64,000 nt of DNA from contig CM022368.1 in NCBI GenBank assembly GCA_011800155.1, positions 2,170,001 through 2,234,000 on the forward strand. The letters are read 5' to 3'. The notes below the pieces were generated by a model. The model had not been told where the DNA came from and did not search any database. It saw only the letters and a program-made list of their open reading frames with translations. Of this stretch, positions 13,282 to 24,087 are shown piece by piece; within the stretch, counting starts at the first letter, position 1, and each line of letters begins with the position of its first letter. Source of the DNA: Flammulina velutipes. Its lineage: Eukaryota; Basidiomycota; Agaricomycetes; Agaricales; Physalacriaceae. Made by a program: the position numbers and the translations under genes.

Positions 13282-16200
13282 ATGGATAACGCAGGATGGC
13301 ACGCTCATCGTCGCGCGCAAAAGGTACGTCGCGGCTTATGTCTATCATTTGTTGGTTGACAGGTGTTGCTTGCAGGAGGAAGACAGGTATATGCACCCTC
13401 AGCGGGGCGCAGATGGGCGGTTTATGCCTGTGGAACAGCTAACGCCCATGGACGAGAACCATATTGGTGGCTTTCATCAGCGCGTACCCAGCCGCGCCCC
13501 ATCGCCCGCTCCGCCTCTTCCCCCGAAAGACAGACCTCCGAACAGTGCGCCGGGATACGGATCTCCTAGCCAAATCAGTGTGACGCCCTCGCAACTCACT
13601 CAAATGAGCGCTGTCGAACGGTCCCGAACACTTCGCGTAGCACGAATGAATCCGCACCTCCAAGTGAGCTCGTAATATCGAACCAACAATCCACGCTAAA
13701 CCCACCGCAGTTCATGGTTGGCCCCCTTTTAAGGTCCGTGCATTGCAAGACACGAAAGCGCGTAATGACACCGTTCCCAGATACGACACGATCGATGAAC
13801 AAGGAGTCTGGCACGGTGCTGCCTTGGTTGTCAGTGAGTTTGATCCGTCGATGGCTCTAAAATGTTTACTGAAAGACAAATAGCCGCCGACTCGGGTTCG
13901 ACTTACGAACCTCATCCTGTGTTAACCTACGAGTGGGATCCTGATGCACCACATCCGTCGTACGACGACAGAACTCATGGTAATTACAACGGTCACGGAG
14001 CTCAACCCAGCAAATCCTTCGATCTTGGCCCGCATCCTGCTGACCCTCATTCAATCACATTGGCCGGGGCACCTCAGAAAGAGACATCCAATGGCTCTTC
14101 CTTGGGACCAAATTATAGTTGTCAAGATGTTCCAGGTCAAGAAATATGGGTCTACGGCGGTAACGGAGGGTTTGTCGAGTTATCGTCTCGGCACATCAAA
14201 ATCTCACGCCCCTCTAGGACCTTCACTTTCTGGCGCTTCATGATACACATACCACTGGGCACATATGAAACGCCGATATATTATTCCATCAACAAAGGCC
14301 AGAAGCTACACTTCTTTGTTCCAGGTCGCAAGCAGAACATGCGATGGGCAGCGTATTCGGTATGTCTCACGTCCTTTCGGTCATCTATCTCTCATACAAT
14401 CTGCAGTGTAACGGATTTTCTGCCGGTGTCAACCCAGACGATTTTCGTGGGCCAGGGTTCCAGAGCGGTTACGATCCCTGCTGGACTGATCTGCTAACAC
14501 AACATGTTGAACAACCCTTCCATGCTCTAATCGGTGGTGGCGACCAACTGTACTGCGACGGGTGGGTCCAATCGATAACTCGGATATCATCCCATCTCAC
14601 TGTCCCCAGCCTGACAAGGGAACCGGAACTTCAAGAATGGGTTGCTAAATCAAAACCTGAAGAGCGCAAAGTCTACCCGCTCACTCAAGAAATCAGTGAA
14701 GCTATCGACAGGTTCTATTTCAATCATTATTGTCAATCTTTCAGGAGTGGTGCATTTGCACGCGCGAACAGTTCTATGTAAGCCACGCTTATTTGTTCAA
14801 CGACACATCTGATGTGTTTCCCTTTCTTCGCAGACCTATGATGAACATGGCCGGTACGTATCTTAATCTTCCCGCCCGGCTTCATGTACTGAAGGCACGC
14901 AGATGATCACGGTATCGTATTTACTTCTTCTATCTGTTGAGTTGACATCTCAACATTGAATTACTAGATTTGGTACGCTTTCTTTAAATCACTCTAGCGT
15001 GAGCTGTTCGCTGACTCTCTTCAGATTGATGGTTTCGGGAGTTGTGCGTATCCGCAACACTCTTGCATCGCAGGCTACTAATCATATTTCATCAGACCCG
15101 GATGATTTACAGCTCTCCCCAGTGTTCCGGACGTCAGCATTTTTGAGCTAAGATTTATAATGCACACTGATTGATTCGCAGTATTGGGTCTCGCGGATAT
15201 TGGTTCTTCTTGCTCTTCCAATGCTTCATCAATCGTACGCGGCATGCCAGACGTTGTCGCATCTATGATATTGACTTCTCTTCCAGCTGATTTAGACGGT
15301 GTTAATGACGAGCGGGGGAGACATAACAGCTCGTCAATAATTATTGGCAGCCCAGGGCCTTTTATACCCTATCCCTCTCACTCATTCCTCGGTTCACTTG
15401 GACCTCAAGTATCAATATTGTTACTTGATTGCCGGTGCGTAGTACTCCTTCCCCAAGTTGATGTGATTTTGACAGAAAAAATAGAGCTGAGCGCAAGAAG
15501 GATCAAGTATGCAGCAATTTTCAATACGACAAAGTATTCCGACGACTGCATGCTTTACCGCCTACAACGGAACATCTTGTCGTTCAAATTGGTGAGTAGT
15601 CTAACGTTTCTCTCCATTACCATGCATTCTAAGCGAATTTCCTACCAGGTATCCCAATTGCATACCCACGTATGGTGTTTTTGGAAACCGCTTTGGAGTC
15701 GAAATTTAATCCTTTGGTTGCTATGGGTCGTAATGGGACTCTGGGACTTTCTGGATTCGTTAACAAGTTTAATGCTGAAGCCGAGCTTCTCGACGATTTG
15801 GTGAGTTATCAACGTATTGTTGAGAAACTACGACGTCTTATGCCTACTAGAATGACCATTGGACTAGTCGCTCTCATAAGGTAAGTCAATTATCTTTCTC
15901 CTCCTTAACCGTACTGAACTCGGAACAGAGAGAACGCAACTGGTTCGTAGGGAAGCTTCAAGAGTTTGCATTAGCTCGGCATATCAGAGTATCGTTTCTG
16001 TCTGGAGATGTGCACTGTGGGGCAGTTGGCGCCTTCAAAACCTTGAAGACGAAAAACAGACCTGAAATACCTCCACACGCTGATTTCCGTTACATGATTA
16101 ACGTTGTTACAAGTACGTCCCGCTTGTCCTCATAGAACTGATTGCTCACCTTTTTTTTAGGTGCCATCGTCAACACTCCACCGTGCGTAGCCATAAATCA

Positions 16201-16621
16201 TTTACGAAGAGACTCAATGCTAATGAAAGTATTCAGACCTAACGGGGTCATAACGATGGTATCTTCCTTAGCGTCGAAAGTGCACAAGACTTTGCATCAC
16301 ACAGAAACTGACGAATGCATGGTACGGGCGTCGACCTTTCTCATCATCCAATGTACTCACTATGACCTTCAGCTTCCTCTATTCGCGCAAGACACTGATG
16401 GCTCATCGCGCAAATCGAGGTTCGTCATTGGCCGCAGAAACTGGTGCTCTATAGAATGGGATGAACAATCTGGGGACCTCGTCTATGATCTGCGCGTGGA
16501 AAAGGAGAAGGGTCTTGGAGATACGGTTGGGTACGTTTCCACTTTTGCGTTGACCATTTTCTGTTTCCCTGACTTTGTGTCTAGATACCCTGTCCGTTCA
16601 CCTGCTCCGCGATGGTCTTGA
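13282..16621 (+). CDS. PhoD-like metallophosphatase domain protein, 23 exons
   Basis: A fungal member of the PhoD-like phosphatase superfamily; its substrate is unknown. My model has 23 exons summing to 2223 nt, 740 residues. After a Pro-rich N-terminus come WRFMIHIPL, KLHFFVPGRKQNMRWAAYS, CNGFSAGVNPDDF, the metal site HALIGGGDQLYCDG, NMADDHDLIDGFGSYPDD, VSILLLDCRAERKKDQ, FLSGDVHCGAVGAF and the end GRRNWCSIEWDEQSGDLVYD. The GGGDQLYCDG and DDHD motifs carry the expected metal ligands. The DDHD region is built from three consecutive tiny exons (14903-14911, 14968-14972, 15025-15043). Other small exons: 13711-13733, 14834-14853, 16161-16182. There is no signal peptide, so it is probably cytosolic. 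The start at 13282 is the first ATG leading into the conserved N-terminus. Confidence 0.9.
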
Positions 16622-16706
16622 TTCATTTACTATTAATCTTGGATACCTCTCTTAGTTTGTACATCATACTTTACATTGCCAAACTCATACATTGTTTGCT
16701 ATAGTA

Positions 16707-18547
16707 TCAGTTAGTCGACGGTATGTGGTATGGCGTGTTCGTCAAAGATGCGGGAGAAGATTGCCTCGTAATGTTGTAGGAGCCTAATAGGTCTGCCTCG
16801 CCATACTCAGAATTCTGCTCACTAGCTCCGCCATTAGCAGTTGGAGTAGGAGATTGTTCTGGATGTTCCTCTGTATGCTCCTCATCGAAAGCAAGAGAGG
16901 TGACTGTCGAATGCCGCAACGGACTCGGATGGCTGATAGTACTAGGCAGCAATCCTTCCTCGGCCGCTTTCTTTGCATTTTTCCGCGTCTCCGCGTCCTT
17001 TTTCCTCTTCTGTCTCTGCGACTTTTGTTTCGCTTCCGTCCGTTCCGCCTGTGCTGCCTTTGACGCTTCCACTTTACTCTCCTCCTCCTCTATCGCATCT
17101 AATGCCCATTGTTCCGCCATATATTCCACATATCGCTCACACATCGGACGCCAGTTGCGCTGTGCGCCCTCCACATCCATCTGACTTTCCCCTCGCAGAA
17201 CGGCATCGATGTCCAGCGGCGGAGCATGCTCGAATTCGGGGCCAGGATTTATTCGTACGCACGCGCTGTTGAATAGAGATATGAAGGGATAGTAGCCAAG
17301 TGAGCCGTCGTCGAATGGATTCTCTCGGTGCTCCTTCACGCCCTCTCGCGCGCGCCTTCCTCCTTTTCCTTTCCGGGAGCCCTCGTGAGCGCGAAGCTGT
17401 AGGTAGTCGAAGATATCCTCGAACGCGACTCCTTGGCATTCACCATTCACGAAGAACGCGATGCGTGAATCAGAAAGGACTGGTAGAGGGCGGGCGGTAG
17501 GACCACTGGGACGTACGGCAGGAATTGGTCGTTCTGGCTTGGATGTTACCGATTTTTTCGTCGCTGACGAGGGGACGGATGTTGTGTTACTTGACTTTTT
17601 AGCGTAGTCCATTAGAGTGTCCATCTCCTTGGTTTGAGTGTACTCCAGTATCTCGAAGAATTCCTGGCCCTTGAGATCTATGGCGATACGCTCGCGCTTT
17701 ATGCGCGCTGGGTCGTTGATGTCCTTTGGATCCGCTTGTCGCTTCGGAGGCAACGAAATGTACATGCCAATGACATCCCCGGACTTGAGTGGTTTCCCAT
17801 ACGGTCGGGGACGAGAACGGGTGACTTTGTCGCCGGTCTTGTCGCGGTAGCCATAGCTGTAGCCATCTAGCCCAGCCGGTCCGTTTAAAGGCGCCTCACG
17901 ACGACCCCAGCCGACACGGACATGGCTCCCTTCCATTCCAGTGTCCTTGGGGCCGTGCTCGCCGCCGCCCCGGATAACTTTGACTTCCATGTACCACTTT
18001 CCTTCGCGTACAGGCGCATTACAACGAGCGCTACGAAACCCTTTGGTACCCAGCAGACCCAGGCCGTCCTTGGTGACCCGTATAAACGGACTACGGTCCT
18101 CCCAGCTAGCTCTATACGTTGTAGGGTTGCTCTCGATGGTACGGCATGTCTGTGTATATCCAGGTGGATTTATTCCCGCAGGTATGTATCGAAATCCGAC
18201 GCGGTTTTGGGCGTGGTTATCCGTCTTGAAGTACTCTGGCTCATCGGGGTCGGGGATGAATGTCGGTCCGCGCGAGATGGAAAGTATTTTCCTGGTGGTG
18301 AGATCTGCGCGGGACGAGATGAGTCTGTAGGGCAATGTAATGAATAGTTGGATGCAAAGCTTGACGCGACGACGCACTCTGGAGCTGGGGTACTGTCCGG
18401 CGCAGGCGAAGCTGCTGCGGGCCCTCTTTTTCTCTTTTTGTTGTTCGACGACGACACTGACGACGACGAAGGCTGCTGCAATGGCAGCGCAACTGGCTGG
18501 GGTGACGGCGAAGGGACATCGCGCGGTGGAGACGAGCCTGCGAACAT
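16707..18547 (-). CDS. BRE2: COMPASS complex SPRY subunit BRE2 (ASH2L homologue)
   Basis: A core subunit of the Set1/COMPASS histone H3K4 methyltransferase. Two exons (18366-18547 and 16707-18324), intron only 41 nt, 599 residues. Order: Ser/Pro-rich N-terminus with a KKRKRG basic patch (possible nuclear signal); FKTDNHAQNRVGFRYIPAG; SPRY domain with YRASWEDRSPFIRVTKDGLG, HVRVGWGRREAPLNGPAGLD, GYSYGYRDKTG and SGDVIGMYISLP; SPRY end RIAFFVNGECQGVAFEDIF and GYYPFISLF; then a Lys/Glu coiled stretch. A large insertion sits inside the SPRY fold, as in Bre2. The open frame that begins further upstream in the second exon's frame is an artefact of the intron. Divergent from an E2 gene 51 bp away. Confidence 0.92.
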
Positions 18548-18598
18548 GACGGTGCCGGTGAATGTCCAAATGCGGAAAACTCATCTTGACAGCTTACC
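18548..18598. promoter_or_regulatory. Very short divergent promoter of BRE2 and the E2 gene
   Basis: Only 51 bp lie between the two ATGs. Both genes must therefore start transcription inside this gap or within each other's 5' ends, which suggests shared control. Confidence 0.5.
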
Positions 18599-19491
18599 AT
18601 GACTGCTCTAAGGTAAAGTCCATCGATGCCAGTAATGCCTCTCATGCTGATCTCTCATGTAGGCGAATCCAAAAGGTATCTATTTCTGTTTTCTCTAAAT
18701 CCACTCTGTCTTATCTCTCGATCTAGGAATTGAAAGAAATCACGACCAACCCTCTTGATGTGCGTGCCACAATTACAGTCTCGCGACTACTTGTTAAAAC
18801 CAGTTCATATAGGGTGTCACCGTTACTCCTTTAGAAGATAACATCTTTCATTGGAACTGTGCCATCAAGGCCGCCGTGAGTTTTGACCTCCCACTTAGCG
18901 CCCGTATGCTCACCTGTTTAGTCGGACTCGCCATACAAGGGTGGCATCTTCAAGTTCACTCTCGTCCTCCCTCCAAATTTTCCCTTCAAGGCTCCCACTG
19001 TATGTCGTTCTATCAATCTTGAATCTCAACGCTTACTCTATCCCTTCTAGGTGACGTTCAAGACCAAGATATATCACCCTGGTATAAATGAGGAAGGAAG
19101 CATTTGCATACCTATCCTGCGCGACGACGTACGTATCATTGATGCGATCCCAAGCATCTTACCAACGCATCCAACAGTGGAAGCCCTCAGTGACTTTACC
19201 TTCCGGTACGCCACATTTGGCTCGCAACGATCCCACCCTAACCATCGCATCACAGTCCTATTCATCATACAGGAGAAGTTAAACAACCCAAGTCCCGATG
19301 ATCCATACGAGCCCGAGATCGCTGCAGTAAGCCTCGAAATATCTATATTCCCTTGCTTTGTTAACTGTCGATCTCCAGCTTCTGAAGAACGACAAGAACA
19401 AGTTTTTGGCCACGGCCAAGGAATGGACGAAGAAGTGAGCTTTTATCCTATATTCACTCAGTAGCTAATTGTGCACAGGCATGCATCGTGA
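18599..19491 (+). CDS. Ubiquitin-conjugating enzyme E2, with HPG in place of HPN
   Basis: A class I E2 (UBC fold only). Ten exons, two of them 14 and 13 nt, sum to 447 nt, 148 residues, the normal E2 length. It reads MTALRRIQKELKEITTNPLD, then NIFHWNCAIKAASDSPYKGG, FPFKAPTVTFKTKIYHPG, NEEGSICIPILRDD with the active Cys in GSIC, then WKPSVTLPSVLFIIQEKLNN and end EWTKKHAS. The tripeptide HPN, whose Asn normally stabilises the transition state, is HPG here. CIPIL in place of CLDIL, and the closeness to fission-yeast Ubc14-like enzymes, point to a divergent UBC4/5-related class. Exons: 18599-18612, 18663-18675, 18727-18759, 18813-18875, 18922-18999, 19051-19128, 19178-19205, 19256-19326, 19379-19434, 19479-19491. 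Confidence 0.9.
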
Positions 19492-19555
19492 TTCGTAGCT
19501 GAGTTATTTACCGTGACAATGTAAAAATTGTAATTCTATGATCAACCCCAAAGGT

Positions 19556-21646
19556 TTACTTGTACCAGCTGCTCATCTGGGTCTTCTCCTGGTACAGTTT
19601 CAGAATATCCACCAGTTGAATATCATTGATGTAGCGACCCAAAATCAGAGTCATCTGTGTCACAATGTTCAGTGTTCACAGATAGAGGATGAGGAGTGCT
19701 CACAACTAGGAAATTCCGGAACGCCACAAACCCTGCCGCATAATGTATGATCTTCCAATATTCTTCAACGAATGCCTTCGTTCCAGCGCAGTAGTTAGCG
19801 ATGAACGTGAATCTTGAATAGAAATTAGGAGCTGGGGGGTTCTAACTCGACATTCACTAACCTATTCAATCTCATCCACCTTGCCCACAAGGCATGCATC
19901 ACCTTGAGCTCATCTTGAATGCACTCGTTCTCAAGGATCACCTCCTCTTGATCAAGGATATCATTAGCGAGGACTCCGAATTTTTCCATGGACAATGTGC
20001 AGAGGAGATCGTATATTCGAGGTCCACCAGGTCTACAGGAGTAGTACATGTTTGGCCCACCATCCAACGACCTGAAAGGGAGATAAGGTTTACGACAAGC
20101 CGGACCATACTTGTCGTGTTCAGGAGGCGGTGTACACGAACGTCCGTGTCGACTTGACCACGATTCAGGTAGCTCCGGGGGTCCTTCCTCTTCCTCATCA
20201 GAACCAGGACTTGGAGTGTATAGGCGAAGAGATGAGAACGCTTCGGTTTGAGTACTAGCAAGTAAAGCATAAGTCTTAGCTGTGCGCTTGTGTAGAATGA
20301 CATACTGGATCTCGATGTCGTGGCTTCTAGAGACACTTCTTGGTTCGTAGGAAGAACGTGACGCTGGTGTGTTGGACAGGAGTCTGTTCTCCACCTCAGT
20401 TATCTCTTCTACTTCACTTTGCAAAGTAGGTGATGAGCTCTGTATGCTTTCGACTCGGGTGGGAGTCGAACTGTGGCGCTATGAGCGTCGGTACAGATAT
20501 AGAAGTACACTGACTACCTTTGGACAATGACATTTTTCGGGGCTGGTTCGGAAATAGCGCTTTTAGCCTGTGGGAGGGGGCTATATCTCGTCAGTGTGGA
20601 AGATATGACAGCCATCCCTTTGAGCGCTGTACCTAGCTAGTTCGGCGGCATTTTGCCTGACACTAGTTAGACGAGGCTGTTGTCGCTGTAAAATAGATGA
20701 ACTAACCGACGGGGAAGCGATATTTGAAGGCGCCATGATGATCTAGATTCTAGCAGCTTTGGAATTTGAACACTGAATATATTCTGTCCACAAGATATTG
20801 TAATAGGGCTACTTACCGGTTCGTCCAAATCAACAATGTGAACCTGGTGACATTCGACAACCACTTCGTCGTGATCTCTCGATAAATGATGCAGGAGCAT
20901 ATCCCTCACAGGAAATGGTTTATGCCAATCACACAGTGGGCAGTACCAACGATGCATCACCGTAGAGTGCATCGAGCGTTTGCCGGTCTCCAGTGCGTGG
21001 TATATATAGATGACGTCGATTGTTGGATGAGAATCTTGCCCAGGAGGAGGACGTGTTCTTACGCGTCTTTCAGCGCATCGGAGAAGGAAACCACGACCTA
21101 AATTTCGCCGAAGGAAAGGAACAGGAACCAGATGGAACATGGAATCGAGCGCAGCAAGTAATTCGGCAGGAGGAGGCTCTTGCATTTTAACGTCTGTAGC
21201 ATTAGGCGTAACGGTAGTTGATTCATCCTCAGAGGACGGTGGCGATGATTCATCTGATTCTTCACTATCGGATTCCACTTTTGGAGTCGTTAATCTTTTC
21301 CTGGCAGCCAATCTAGGAGGCGTTAGATATAGATTATGAGTAGAATTAGACATGAGATGCCTTGGTTCGAGGACAAAGTTGCTGTTTATGATAAAGCGTT
21401 TGGAGTCATTGGTATCCTCTCGTTGCCTAGCCACATATTTTCCTGACGAAGGCGTTGTCCAGGTTGTCTTTCTCGCTGCAGTAGCCTGACTCAGGCGGGA
21501 TGGGTTCTTCGCGGCGCCGAGGTGTTTGACTACCGACATGCGTGGCGTGCTAGCAGCGGCCTGCGCTATATAAGAGACGGCCAAATATCAGTAACCTTCT
21601 AACTTACTGGTGTCTTTTTAGCTGCAGAACGTTTAGTAGGATACAT
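19556..21646 (-). CDS. SUZ12-like VEFS-box zinc-finger protein (PRC2-type)
   Basis: Candidate SUZ12 subunit of Polycomb repressive complex 2, which methylates H3K27. Eight exons sum to 1752 nt, 583 residues. A C2H2-type finger reads WYCPLCDWHKPFPVRDMLLH then HLSRDH, as in SUZ12. The C-terminal VEFS box runs from RIYDLLCTLSMEKFGVLAND through DELKVMHALWARWMRLNRF, AFVEEYWKIIHYAAGF and RNFLV to the end LYQEKTQMSSWYK. Between them is an acidic Ser-rich linker. Exons: 21608-21646, 20817-21560, 20707-20742, 20633-20685, 20518-20580, 19862-20470, 19704-19812, 19556-19654. The 36-, 53- and 63-nt exons are the least certain. Convergent with the E2 gene and divergent from TCP1 (130 bp). Confidence 0.82.
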
Positions 21647-21776
21647 TGTAGCCACAAGCGATCGAACTTGAACGGTTCAAAGCGTTTTGACCAAGTCCCG
21701 AGTTGACACTTGTTTGCCTGGCCCCGTTCATTCGTCGCGTTCCTTCACTCGACTTTGTCCCTCCATCTCTCTATAA

Positions 21777-23811
21777 ATGTTCCAACGTGATCCCAGAGCT
21801 GGTGCTTTCCTTGGTGGCGACAGAGTGTCTGGTCAGGATATTCGTGACCAGAATGGTCTGTTTTCTTGCATCGCAGCCTCAGTCTTTGCTCAGTAACGCA
21901 TATTCCAGTCATTGCCGCCCAATCTATCGCCAATATCGTAAAAAGCTCGTTGGGTCCGCTTGGATTAGACAAGATGCTCGTCGACAACATCGGAGTACGA
22001 TCCATTCTTCTACAAAGCTAGCATTTCCTTAACAAGCCGTATTATAGGAAGTCACCATCTCAAATGACGGCGCGACAATCCTTTCCCTGCTAGCTGTGGA
22101 GAACCCAGCAGGCCGTATATTTGTCGATCTGTCCCAAAAGCAAGACAAGGAAGTCGGCGATGGTACGACATCCGTCGTTATCATTGCTGCAGAGCTTTTG
22201 CGTCGTGCAAACGAGCTTGTAAAAGCTAAAATCCACCCCACGACTATTATCACTGGATACCGACTAGCTTGCAAAGAGGCTGTCAAGTTCATGCAAGAAC
22301 AGCTTAGCATCAAGGTGGAGACTTTAGGCAAAGATGCTCTGATAAACGCTGCAAAGACTAGCATGTCTAGCAAAATCATCGGAAAGTGCGTGTTCAGTCT
22401 TAATCCGATTCATCCGACACTTACCATCGCTTCCAGTGATGATGATCTATTCGCTCCCATGGCCGTTGACGCGATGTTGGCTGTGAAAACAGTGAACATG
22501 CGCGGAGACATCAAATACCCGGTCAAAGCCGTCAACGTCTTGAAGGCCCATGGGCGTAGCGCACGAGAGTCACTCTTCGTTCAGGGATACGCGCTGAACT
22601 GCACCGTTGCCAGTCAAGGTGCGTAGTTCTCTTAAGCAATTGGACCACACTAACTTGAATCTTCTATTTAGCAATGAAGAAACGCATCACAAACGCTAAA
22701 ATTGCCTGCCTAGATATAAACTTGCAGAAAGCTCGGATGCAGCTCGGCGTTCAGATCTTGGTGGAGGATCCTAACCAACTGGAAGAAATCAGGAAAAGGT
22801 ATTATTTCGTTATTGAATGCTCTGTCCTAGTGACTGACAAAATGTATAGGGAGGCGGAGATAACTCTTGAACGCATTCGCAAGATTTTAGCCGCCGGCGC
22901 AAATGTCATTCTGACCACGAAGGGCATAGATGATCTCTGCTTGAAGGAGTTCGTCGAAGCTGGTGCCATGGCTGTCCGTCGGTGCCGAAAGGAAGATCTA
23001 CGCCGCATCGCAAAGGCCACGGGAGGCCAGCTAATCTCCAGTCTTGCAAACTTGGAAGGCGAAGAGACTTTCGAAGCCAGTTATCTCGGCCATGCAGACG
23101 AAGTTTCCCAAGAAAGGATTTCGGACGACGAACTCATACTTATCAAGGGCACCAAGGTAGTCAACTCTGCATCTATCGTTCTGCGAGGTGCAAATGATTA
23201 CATGCTGGACGAGATGGAGCGTGCCTTGCATGATACATTGTCCATTATCAAGCGGACGCTCGAGAGTGGTTCCGTGGTTCCGGGCGGTGGAGCTGTAGAA
23301 TCGGCGCTTAGCATCTATCTGGAGAACTTTGCCACAACACTGGTATGCGGTGTTTTGTTCTTCGTGTGTCATATGTTGATGACCACCGTCATATTAGGGT
23401 TCTCGTGAACAACTAGCTATCGCAGAGTTTGCTAGCGCGCTTCTCTCCATACCAAAGACCCTAGCTGTCAATGCGGCGAAGGACTCGACAGACCTGGTCG
23501 CAAAGCTTCGGTCTTATCATAACGCTGCGCAAAACGCCCCCGCTGGCGATCCCAAAAAAGTGTTGTTGCGCTATGGGCTCGATCTGATGAATGGGGAAGT
23601 GCGGGATAATGTGGCTGCTGGTGTGCTGGAGCCTACGATGAGCAAGGTCAAGAGTTTAAAGTCCGCGTATGAGGCGGCAGTGTCCCTTCTTAGGATTGAC
23701 GATGCCATCCAATGCATACCGGGTACGTCCTTGAGTTCCGCCTTCTTTTCTTTGTTTGGCTCATCTTGAGATACAGAACAAAGAGGGGAGCCTGACCCTC
23801 ATGGTCACTGA
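21777..23811 (+). CDS. TCP1: T-complex protein 1 subunit alpha (CCT1/TCP1)
   Basis: A subunit of the cytosolic CCT chaperonin that folds actin and tubulin. Eight exons sum to 1665 nt, 554 residues, normal for the family. ATP-site motifs: [47 protein letters not shown] and [16 protein letters not shown]. Alpha-type signatures: [36 protein letters not shown] and ending EPDPHGH. The start at 21777 ([20 protein letters not shown]) fits the alpha N-terminus. Exons: 21777-21855, 21909-21994, 22048-22385, 22437-22618, 22672-22798, 22850-23342, 23398-23722, 23777-23811. Confidence 0.97.
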
Positions 23812-24087
23812 TGATTGTATACATGATAGACTAAAACCTGTACTCCGTGAGAGATTGGAAATAACGATACGTAGACGAGACGAGCTAGTTCAGCGGTTAT
23901 TTCCAACGAGCCGATAGTTGTGCCTTTCTGTTAGTGGCATTGATGATCAACAGTGAACACCATACCCATTGTCTAGGACGCGAAGTTGAGACGCGCGTTT
24001 GACTTGATCACGTGCAGTCACACCTTCATCTTGGACCATCATCTTCGTGGTCCTTCAACCATCTCAACGGCGTTCCCTTTTGAAAGG

